Shown here piece after piece: positions 1 through 4,863 of a DNA stretch of 5,386 bases. Below the pieces are notes generated by a model. The model saw nothing but the letters and a program-made list of their open reading frames with translations, had not been told where the DNA came from and ran no database searches. The position numbers were made by a program, and so were the translations under genes. Position 1 is the stretch's first letter, and every line of letters begins with the position of its first letter. This DNA comes from Cocleimonas sp. Its GTDB lineage: Bacteria; Pseudomonadota; Gammaproteobacteria; Thiotrichales; Thiotrichaceae. Location: positions 1 to 5,386 of the forward strand of contig JAGLBQ010000162.1 in assembly GCA_023146675.1 (NCBI GenBank), read 5' to 3'.

Positions 1-269
1 TGAAGTGCGGTAAAACGCTCTTTAGCAGTGAGTGGGTTGAATTTAACTTTTTTAGCATCACCCAATACAGCTGCAGCAACCGCACGACATGTATCAACGT
101 CGATTCCTGTCCATTTGCCATCTTTATCGGGAGAAGAAAAACCAGCTAAGCCTGTGGTTACGCCACATTTTAAAACACCTGCTTTTTTAACATCATCTAA
201 TGTACCAGCGCTTGCCGTTGTAGCAAAGACTGCTGTCATAGCAAGTCCTAAAATTATATTTTTTTTCAT
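1..269 (-). CDS. aapJ: Periplasmic general L-amino-acid-binding protein of an ABC transporter, AapJ/BztA type (5' part, cut by left edge)
   Basis: The first 89 codons of the gene are visible; the rest lies beyond the left edge. The start MKKNIILGLAMTAVFATTASA is a classic Sec signal peptide: two lysines, a hydrophobic core, and an ASA cleavage site after about residue 21. The mature part begins GTLDDVKKAGVLKCGV and continues with GIDVDTCRAVAAAVLG and FNPLTAKERFTAL. These are the conserved N-terminal blocks of the AapJ/BztA/YhdW family (bacterial extracellular solute-binding protein family 3). Such proteins deliver polar and other L-amino acids to an AapQMP-type permease, whose genes would be expected further left. 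I chose the ATG at 267-269 because a GAGGA Shine-Dalgarno site (278-282) lies 8 nt upstream. An in-frame ATG at 276-278 overlaps that site and has no site of its own. Exact substrate range cannot be judged from this fragment. Confidence 0.88.
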   Translation of the reverse strand, partial: MKKNIILGLAMTAVFATTASAGTLDDVKKAGVLKCGVTTGLAGFSSPDKDGKWTGIDVDTCRAVAAAVLGDAKKVKFNPLTAKERFTAL

Positions 270-277
270 ACATTCCA

Positions 278-282
278 TCCTC
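278..282 (-). promoter_or_regulatory. Ribosome binding site of the aapJ-like gene
   Basis: GAGGA on the minus strand with an 8-nt spacer to the ATG at 267-269. It decides between two in-frame ATGs nine bases apart, because the upstream ATG overlaps this site. Confidence 0.65.
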
Positions 283-291
283 ATTTATGGT

Positions 292-333
292 TATAGCTCT
301 TTAATATTTAAATTTTACAAATGATGAGCTATA
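292..333 (-). repeat. Inverted repeat in the leader of the aapJ-like gene
   Basis: Arms TATAGCTC (292-299) and GAGCTATA (326-333) are perfect 8-bp complements around a 26-nt AT-rich loop. If transcription starts just downstream of the candidate -10 box at 341-346, this hairpin would form the 5' end of the mRNA, ahead of the Shine-Dalgarno site at 278-282. It could stabilise the leader or be a protein site. There is no T-tract after it, so it is not an intrinsic terminator. Function is not known. Confidence 0.4.
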
Positions 334-410
334 CCACTGCATAATACCTATAGAAAAGGTCATTGCACAAGGCTTAAGACAAGGATAATTTATGCAGAGA
401 TGAGTGGTAT
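331..410. repeat. Imperfect inverted repeat in the region upstream of the aapJ-like gene
   Basis: ATACCACT plus TGCATAA (331-344) on the left are matched by TTATGCA (390-396) and AGTGGTAT (403-410) on the right, with an unpaired 6-nt segment (397-402) on the right side. The left arm overlaps the candidate -10 box. The arms are far apart (about 45 nt), so this could be a pair of regulator half-sites or the remains of an older element rather than a simple operator. Confidence 0.35.
341..370 (-). promoter_or_regulatory. Candidate sigma-70 promoter for the aapJ-like gene
   Basis: Reading the minus strand, TTGTGC (365-370) is a poor -35 match (3 of 6) and TATTAT (341-346) a good -10 match (5 of 6), separated by 18 bp. 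It lies about 70 bp upstream of the start codon in a 275-bp gene-free gap (270-544). The rest of that gap holds an AT-only inverted repeat (511-519 with 532-540), which might weakly end the upstream dehydrogenase transcript, and three ACAAGG words (367-372, 379-384, 441-446). I see no small gene or RNA gene in the gap. Confidence 0.35.
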
Positions 411-544
411 GGAAGTTATTAGGCTATTTTATAACTTAAAACAAGGTCTCATTTATTCTAGAACGAGTGTTCATAAAGAAGAATAAAATACAGATAAGAT
501 TTTGTTATATAAATAATTTATAGGCAGATTGAAATTATTTTTTA

Positions 545-1429
545 TTAGTGCTTATCAAACTGTTTTATGAGTGCAGAGGTGTCAGATCTGCTATGACCAT
601 TCATTTGTAGTTTTTTATATTGTTCATCAACTTCTTTTGCAAGGGGTAATTCTATTTGTAAGCGTTCCGCTTCATCAAAGCAAATGGCTAAATCTTTTCG
701 CATCCAATCAATAGCAAAACCAAAATCAAATTGATCATCCATCATCGTTTCAGTTCGGTTAACCATTTGCCATGAACCAGCCGCACCATGTTGCAAGGTA
801 TTAATCACCGTTTTTGCGTCAATTCCAGCTGCTTTAGCAAACGTCAGCGCTTCCGATAAGCCCTGCAAAATACCTGTGATACAAAGCTGATTAACCATCT
901 TACAACGTTGCCCATAGCCGACAGCACCTATCAGAGAAATTGCCTGTGCATAGTTTTGCATTATAGGATGAGCCTGCTGATAAACATCTGCATCACCTCC
1001 TACCATAATAGTTAAACACCCTTTTTCAGCGCCAATCTGCCCTCCAGAGACGGGAGCATCCAAAAAACTTGCCTGATGTTGCTCTGCAATCTGTGCTAGC
1101 TCACATGCTAAATCAGCCGATGTAGTTGTATGATCAATAATAATGGCATTGGCTTTAATTGTAGAGAAAATACCGTAACTTTGCTTATCATCACCACAAT
1201 AAATACTCCGAACATCCTTATCATTGCCCACACACGTTATAACAATATCTGCATTTTTGACGGTTGCCGCAGGTGTTATTGCACGCTGTCCTGCGTATTC
1301 TGTTAGCCATTTTTCAGACACACTTTTTGTACGATTATAAACGGTCATTGCAAAACCATTATTCGCAAGATGCCCCGCCATTGGGTAGCCCATAGCGCCC
1401 AAACCTAAAAATGCGATATTTAACGTCAT
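545..1429 (-). CDS. NAD(P)-dependent beta-hydroxyacid dehydrogenase, 3-hydroxyisobutyrate dehydrogenase / tartronate semialdehyde reductase family
   Basis: At 294 residues this is full length for the family. It is a soluble enzyme expected to oxidise a beta-hydroxyacid, or reduce the corresponding semialdehyde, with NAD(P). The N-terminal Rossmann fold opens with IAFLGLGAMGYPMAGHL, in which the GLGAMG loop (residues 9-14) binds the dinucleotide. NR at 32-33 follows the second strand and may favour NADP. The substrate-binding loop DAPVSGG is at 124-130, and the catalytic region GYGQRCKMVNQ puts the expected lysine at K177 and asparagine at N180. The C-terminal all-helical half ends with the usual SDTSALIKQF block. 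No upstream alternative start is evident, and the Shine-Dalgarno site is weak. It lies 107 bp after jetD on the same strand and probably has its own promoter. The true substrate cannot be told from sequence; nothing ties it to the defence genes. Confidence 0.9.
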   Translation of the reverse strand: MTLNIAFLGLGAMGYPMAGHLANNGFAMTVYNRTKSVSEKWLTEYAGQRAITPAATVKNADIVITCVGNDKDVRSIYCGDDKQSYGIFSTIKANAIIIDHTTTSADLACELAQIAEQHQASFLDAPVSGGQIGAEKGCLTIMVGGDADVYQQAHPIMQNYAQAISLIGAVGYGQRCKMVNQLCITGILQGLSEALTFAKAAGIDAKTVINTLQHGAAGSWQMVNRTETMMDDQFDFGFAIDWMRKDLAICFDEAERLQIELPLAKEVDEQYKKLQMNGHSRSDTSALIKQFDKH

Positions 1430-1475
1430 AGTGTTTTTGCTCTGAATCTGTGGATTGTTTAAATTAGCACGGTAA

Positions 1476-1496
1476 CTGTATTGGAAAAATATACAG
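1476..1496. promoter_or_regulatory. Candidate operator upstream of the dehydrogenase gene
   Basis: CTGTAT (1476-1481) and ATACAG (1491-1496) are perfect 6-bp inverted half-sites with a 9-bp AT-rich spacer. They sit 47 bp upstream of the dehydrogenase start in the 107-bp gap after jetD. A TATATT word overlaps the right half-site and could be a -10 box. The geometry suits a dimeric repressor or activator, but I cannot assign the family. It is not a LexA box, because the CTG and CAG are 15 bp apart rather than 10. Confidence 0.35.
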
Positions 1497-1536
1497 ATGG
1501 GATATTGCAGTAGAGTACAGAAAATTAAAAAACACG

Positions 1537-2727
1537 CTAGAATGCCACTAAAAATATTTTTTGTAATTGCTTTTTAATATAACGCATTGGCAATCGCTCT
1601 TGCTCTAGACGTTGATGACTGATTTTTAGTTGCTGATAAAGTTGCTGCTCTGTGTTTGTAAGATATTCAAGCTTATAATCACAACGCGAGTTGTCAGGCT
1701 CAGTGACGCATAAATCACTATACTGCTGCTGTGTCACTTCATCCATCATCAGTGAATGAACGTTAGGATAATAATGGCGCAGATTCGATAAAATAGAAAA
1801 GCCATGTGTATCAATATCTCCCCAATAATAAATCTCACAGGAAGATAACCATGTCACCTTTGCTAATTGATTAATGCCATAGCCAAGACCAAAAATAACA
1901 AGGCTATTTTCCATTTTAGGAAAGCTTAATCCATTGATTTTATTTTCAGTAATAAAAACACGCTGGCAAGGAATTTTCCACTGCGCTAGTTGAGACACTG
2001 GCAAGCTAATATCGCTTATATTGGGTACAGGATAAAGAAGCTTATCTAATAACCGCAAGCGAATTAAAGGCTGCTCAAACCTAAAACCATAACGACGTTC
2101 AAATCCATGTTGCTTAAGACTTATTACTTGATGATCTATGGTATTAGCGGGCAATAACTGATCCAGTAACTCCGCTAAAATCACCTTATTGATTTCTATA
2201 AATTTAGTATCGACACCACTAATTTCTAGCTCACGTAAATAACAGTTTGGGTAAGGATGGGCGATTAAATAATTACAAACAGAAAGTAGTTCAGACCAGA
2301 TAGAGAAATACTTTATAAAACGACGCGGATTATCCGCTAACCAATCTTTTAACACAGGAAAGTTCAAGCCAGTTTGCTGTGCCATCGTTAATAAAGCATT
2401 AAACTGGCGCAATTTCCCTAAGTAACGCAGTAAATCCTCTTGGCTTGTAAAAACGATTTTTGTAGGTAATTGTTGCGTGCCTAATTGACGGTGATTTATG
2501 CTTTTATATTCAATTTCATAGCCGCCATTATTGGTTTTAGCATGGGACTTTAAATGACTAACCCATTGACGCACTGCACTGAAATCATCGACTTGTTGTT
2601 GGGCATTGGGCTTGCGGAAAGTAATAATCCACGGAAAAAGAGATTCTTGGTTGAGGGTAGATTTTAGGATTCTGCCGCTATTCCAGAGGTTTTTTGCTTT
2701 TTTTTGGATTTGGGCTGGGGTGATCAT
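1537..2727 (-). CDS. jetD: Wadjet system nuclease subunit JetD (DUF3322 + DUF2220, TOPRIM)
   Basis: JetD is the nuclease of the Wadjet (JetABCD) complex, which restricts small circular plasmids: the JetABC SMC-like motor extrudes the DNA and JetD cuts it. This 396-residue protein has the usual length and layout. The N-terminal DUF3322 arm covers about residues 1-190 and starts ITPAQIQKKAKNLWNSGRIL. The C-terminal DUF2220 region is a TOPRIM-type catalytic domain, with the glutamate in VFITENKINGLSFP (E261), then VIFGLGYGINQL, and the metal-binding DxD in YYWGDIDTHGF (D304, D306), followed by LMMDE. All expected acidic residues are present, so it should be active. Its ATG overlaps the PIN gene stop as ATGA. 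It has no Shine-Dalgarno site, and a hairpin abuts the start codon, which suggests that translation depends on the upstream gene. Being separated from jetC by three genes is unusual. Confidence 0.93.
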   Translation of the reverse strand: MITPAQIQKKAKNLWNSGRILKSTLNQESLFPWIITFRKPNAQQQVDDFSAVRQWVSHLKSHAKTNNGGYEIEYKSINHRQLGTQQLPTKIVFTSQEDLLRYLGKLRQFNALLTMAQQTGLNFPVLKDWLADNPRRFIKYFSIWSELLSVCNYLIAHPYPNCYLRELEISGVDTKFIEINKVILAELLDQLLPANTIDHQVISLKQHGFERRYGFRFEQPLIRLRLLDKLLYPVPNISDISLPVSQLAQWKIPCQRVFITENKINGLSFPKMENSLVIFGLGYGINQLAKVTWLSSCEIYYWGDIDTHGFSILSNLRHYYPNVHSLMMDEVTQQQYSDLCVTEPDNSRCDYKLEYLTNTEQQLYQQLKISHQRLEQERLPMRYIKKQLQKIFLVAF

Positions 2728-3164
2728 TTGGACTGATTGATCAGTTCAATATAATCATGATGTAAACGTTCTATATTAGCTATGTCGCCATCATTAGAAT
2801 GAAGCTCACATTGATTGCATTTAGCTGTAGTGCAATGAAATACATCAAAGCTACGTTTATTAACAATTCCACGTCCACGATGCCTAGCATAACGAAATAA
2901 GTTCGATGCTAATTCAGATGTATTACGCTTTATATCCAGCTCAATAAAGCCATCCAGCATTTCTTTTAAATCCTCATAAGAGTCAGGATCATCAAAAGGA
3001 ATACCGCGTAGCACCTCATAACGAATCAAAGGCGTGATACATAACTCAATATCATTATCTTCAACTAAAATAATAATTTTTTCTAAAGCTTCTTGGTGTT
3101 TTTCATTCCCTCTATCAGAGGCAGAAATAATTAAATTAGCATCTAGTAAAACTTTATTGGTCAT
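2724..3164 (-). CDS. PIN-domain protein, probable metal-dependent ribonuclease
   Basis: This 146-residue single-domain protein has the PIN layout. It begins KVLLDANLIISAS with the first catalytic aspartate (D8) after strand 1. The second acid is E50 in RYEVLRG, the third is D107 in KRSFDVFHCTTA, and a final acid is D125 or D127 in SNDGDI. PIN proteins use such an acidic cluster with Mg2+ or Mn2+ to cut RNA, often as toxins. An intact set of acids argues that it is catalytically competent. The start overlaps the ATPase gene stop (ATGA) with a GAGAGG site 10 nt upstream, and its stop overlaps the jetD start (ATGA). No typical small antitoxin gene is adjacent, so the ATPase may be its controlling partner. 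A cluster of H110, C111, C116, C119 and H122 lies between the third and fourth acids. The RNA target is unknown. Confidence 0.82.
   Translation of the reverse strand: MTNKVLLDANLIISASDRGNEKHQEALEKIIILVEDNDIELCITPLIRYEVLRGIPFDDPDSYEDLKEMLDGFIELDIKRNTSELASNLFRYARHRGRGIVNKRSFDVFHCTTAKCNQCELHSNDGDIANIERLHHDYIELINQSK
2728..2749 (-). promoter_or_regulatory. Hairpin directly before the jetD start codon
   Basis: The last codons of the PIN gene contain a near-perfect palindrome: ACTGAT (2732-2737) and ATCAGT (2740-2745), extended past one mismatch by TTG (2728-2730) and CAA (2747-2749). In the mRNA the stem ends right next to the jetD AUG, and there is no Shine-Dalgarno sequence. A ribosome finishing the PIN gene would melt it and could restart at the overlapping ATGA, coupling JetD output to PIN translation. 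Confidence 0.45.
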
Positions 3165-4375
3165 TTAGCCGATGCCTCTCTTTGCTTATTTACAAAGTCT
3201 AATAAGTGTTGTTTAGCCTTTTTTTGACCATCTGATGAGATTCGTTGTAATTTTATTTCATTAATATCTAAACCAAAGGCATCATCTAACATATCAACAA
3301 AGGTTGAATTACTGGGGTGTTTTATAAGGGCAGAACGTACCACACCATCCTCTTCTCGTTGTAAGCGATAGGCTTCACCATTTTCTAATTGTGTCAATAC
3401 AATAGGGGAATGTGTCGTGATATAAAATGTCGTATTAGGAAATAGCTCTTTCAACGTTGGGATGATTTTTGATTGCCATGAAAGATGCAAGTGGCTTTCT
3501 ATTTCATCAATTAAAACAATACCTCTGACATGCTGGAGTTGTTGCTCATTGGTAAAATATCCATAGCCTGAAACAATGGACTGGATGATTTTTAGGATTG
3601 ATGCATAGCCTGTACTTAGGTGGGATAGCTGTGTTTCTTCATTATTTATTTTAAGAAAAACGCGGTTATCTCCTCCTATTGCCATAAAATTGGGATCAAT
3701 ACTTTTATCTATTTGGTGACATAATTCTAGTACTGTGTGTATTTCTATTTCACGGTTATCCCGTTTTTTCTGAAAAGGGTTTGATGATTGGGCAATAGAA
3801 ATAAACCATTGCTCAATATCTGTATTCATATTTAAGCTGGAGAAATCATCTTCCATTTCTAAAATTTGTAACTTTAAATACTCTTTAAGACGCTGTTTAA
3901 AATTACCTATGTTGGGAATTAGTTGTTTTTTTGTATTTTTAATAAAGCCACGATTTTGTGCGGAAATAAAAACTACAGGAAAAGTATGTTTTTTTATACT
4001 CCCTCCATAGACTTTAAGACCTAAAAAATTACTGCGTATCAGATTCTCTCTGTATACCTTTTTTTTAGGGTTAAGGCTGTCCCTTAAATTTGGTATTTTA
4101 TATCTATCAACTATAATTTCGGGCAGAACCAGAGGCACTAAACTTCCCTCATTTAGCTTATCTATAAACTTACTTAAATCTGAAAATCTATTTTTTACTT
4201 CACGCCAAACATTATTGTTTGAATAAAAATAAAATTGAAACAAAGCCTCCAAAAACTTAGTCTTCCCCACTCCATTCTCACCAATAAATGCATGTACTCT
4301 TTTATCAGGCGTAAAATCAACCTCAATTGAGCCAACACCTTTAACTTCTTTAAACTCCAAATGTGAGAACTTCAT
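3161..4375 (-). CDS. OLD/RecF-like ABC-class AAA ATPase without a nuclease domain, partner of the PIN protein
   Basis: With the start chosen here the protein has 404 residues. It opens with MKFSHLEFKEVKGVGSIEVDF, the usual first strands of AAA_15/AAA_21 (OLD, RecF, SMC-like) ATPases. Walker A is GENGVGKT at 32-39. A signature-like LSTGY is at about 253-257 in place of LSxGQ. Walker B is GIVLIDEIESH, with D290 and E291, and the H-loop is ITTHSP, with H322. About 80 residues follow, too short for the TOPRIM nuclease of OLD or GajA. It therefore resembles stand-alone defence ATPases that control a separate effector, here probably the PIN protein whose ATG overlaps its stop. The ATG at 4373-4375 has a GGTGG site 8 nt upstream and starts exactly where the family homology starts. 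The in-frame ATG at 4421-4423 falls in the inserted repeat and would add 16 meaningless residues. What it senses is unknown. Confidence 0.85.
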   Translation of the reverse strand: MKFSHLEFKEVKGVGSIEVDFTPDKRVHAFIGENGVGKTKFLEALFQFYFYSNNNVWREVKNRFSDLSKFIDKLNEGSLVPLVLPEIIVDRYKIPNLRDSLNPKKKVYRENLIRSNFLGLKVYGGSIKKHTFPVVFISAQNRGFIKNTKKQLIPNIGNFKQRLKEYLKLQILEMEDDFSSLNMNTDIEQWFISIAQSSNPFQKKRDNREIEIHTVLELCHQIDKSIDPNFMAIGGDNRVFLKINNEETQLSHLSTGYASILKIIQSIVSGYGYFTNEQQLQHVRGIVLIDEIESHLHLSWQSKIIPTLKELFPNTTFYITTHSPIVLTQLENGEAYRLQREEDGVVRSALIKHPSNSTFVDMLDDAFGLDINEIKLQRISSDGQKKAKQHLLDFVNKQREASAK

Positions 4376-4383
4376 AATTTCAT

Positions 4384-4388
4384 CCACC
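4384..4388 (-). promoter_or_regulatory. Ribosome binding site deciding the ATPase gene start
   Basis: GGTGG on the minus strand with an 8-nt spacer to the ATG at 4373-4375. It lies outside the inserted repeat, so it is probably the original signal. The longer reading frame from 4423 would run straight through it. Confidence 0.6.
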
Positions 4389-4405
4389 AAAAAATAGACT
4401 ATTTC
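4389..4405. repeat. Left flanking direct repeat of the inserted hairpin element
   Basis: AAAAAATAGACTATTTC, nearly the same as the copy at 4482-4496, which lacks two bases (GA) in the middle. One copy plus the 76-bp element between the repeats accounts for almost all of the excess length of this intergenic gap, as expected for a target-site duplication. Confidence 0.55.
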
Positions 4406-4481
4406 GTTCCCATGCTCCAGCATGGGAATGCATTATAGACGCTCTAGCGTCGATGACACTAAACGGAACGCTGGAGCGTAG
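4406..4481. repeat. Short three-hairpin palindromic element (REP/MITE-like), probable insertion
   Basis: Three inverted repeats share a GCT-NN-AGC core. The first is TTCCCATGCT with AGCATGGGAA (4407-4416, 4419-4428), 10-bp perfect arms. The second is GACGCT with AGCGTC (4438-4443, 4446-4451). The third is ACGCT with AGCGT (4468-4472, 4475-4479). The element is GC-richer than its AT-rich flanks and lies between near-identical 15-17-bp direct repeats. From memory, repeats with the CGTTCCCAYGCTCC...GCRTGGGAATGCA layout recur in many gammaproteobacterial genomes; I cannot confirm this here. It has no coding capacity of its own, so any movement would depend on an enzyme encoded elsewhere. It interrupts the otherwise tightly packed Wadjet operon. 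It is not followed by a T-tract in the operon direction, so it is not an obvious intrinsic terminator, although the stacked hairpins could pause polymerase or protect RNA ends. Confidence 0.65.
4432..4459 (-). promoter_or_regulatory. Candidate internal promoter inside the hairpin element, facing the ATPase-PIN-jetD genes
   Basis: On the minus strand GTGTCA (4454-4459) matches 4 of 6 bases of a -35 box and TATAAT (4432-4437) is a perfect -10 box, with a 16-bp spacer filled by the second hairpin. Transcription would start near 4424 and run into the ATPase gene at 4375. The element may therefore uncouple ATPase, PIN and JetD expression from that of JetC. Prediction only. Confidence 0.4.
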
Positions 4482-4496
4482 AAAAAATACTATTTC
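4482..4496. repeat. Right flanking direct repeat of the inserted hairpin element
   Basis: AAAAAATACTATTTC, matching the left copy at 4389-4405 apart from a two-base gap. Located just after the CcbP-like gene stop in the operon direction. Confidence 0.55.
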
Positions 4497-4500
4497 CATC

Positions 4501-4863
4501 TTAATACTCATAACCCATCTCACACCAATACGTCCAATCACCTAGAATCAGCAGCGTATCATCATCGACATTAGTTGCTTCAAGTTGTTCTAAAGGCACT
4601 GCAAACTCACGATCTTTCCATTTAATGTTAACCAGTATCCGATTTTCACAATCATCTCCTGATGCAATATCAATAACTTCTACTTCTTCTCCAATTTTTA
4701 AAGGAGACGTTCCTTGTTTTGCTATACATTTAGCTTGAAAAGGAAAGGCACAATTCTCAGCAATATAATAATACCATCCCGTTGAGCGTTCTTCTTTACC
4801 ATACGCATCGACAACTACATCATAAATAATACGTTTTTCTATTTCTTCATTACGTTCAGTCAT
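4501..4863 (-). CDS. CcbP-family calcium-binding-like protein
   Basis: This small acidic protein of 120 residues carries the conserved blocks of the family named after Anabaena CcbP (Pfam Calci_bind_CcbP). These are an opening RIIYDVVVDAYGKEERSTGWYYYI (roughly residues 11-34), then FPFQAKC, the LKIGEEVEV strand, VNIKWKDREFAVPLEQL, and a C-terminal DWTYWCEMGYEY. CcbP binds Ca2+ through acidic surface residues and is not an EF-hand protein; acidic clusters here include D70-D71-E73 and D100-D101-D102. There is no signal peptide or membrane segment, so it should be cytoplasmic. The start codon overlaps the jetC stop as TAATG, and a GGAG site (4871-4874) lies 7 nt upstream, so it is surely in the jet operon. 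Its role beside a Wadjet motor is unknown. It could be a cargo gene, a regulator, or a folded adaptor that does not bind calcium here. Confidence 0.78.
   Translation of the reverse strand: MTERNEEIEKRIIYDVVVDAYGKEERSTGWYYYIAENCAFPFQAKCIAKQGTSPLKIGEEVEVIDIASGDDCENRILVNIKWKDREFAVPLEQLEATNVDDDTLLILGDWTYWCEMGYEY

Noticed and set aside
28..324. Plus-strand open frame of 98 codons
   Set aside because: It lies opposite the aapJ-like gene, whose signal peptide and family motifs are clear on the minus strand. The plus-strand translation shows no family features and runs into AT-rich non-coding DNA.
1476..1496. LexA/SOS box
   Set aside because: The CTG...CAG words are separated by 15 bp instead of the 10 bp that LexA requires.
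1521..1561. Intrinsic terminator after jetD
   Set aside because: There is a T-run on the minus strand just after the stop and an AT-only palindrome in the last codons, but no GC-containing stem precedes the T-run.
2724..4375. Known ATPase-effector systems (Gabija, PARIS, Septu) or a classic VapBC toxin-antitoxin pair
   Set aside because: There is no TOPRIM or helicase partner as in Gabija, no TOPRIM effector as in PARIS, no HNH protein as in Septu, and the gene before the PIN gene is a 404-residue ATPase rather than a small DNA-binding antitoxin.
4406..4481. Rho-independent terminator between the CcbP-like and ATPase genes
   Set aside because: The hairpins are strong, but none is followed directly by a T-tract in the operon direction; the T-runs lie in the flanking direct repeats, upstream of the third hairpin or about 15 nt beyond the first.
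4406..4481. CRISPR array or tRNA
   Set aside because: The three hairpin units are too short and unequal, without regular spacers, and no cloverleaf can be drawn.
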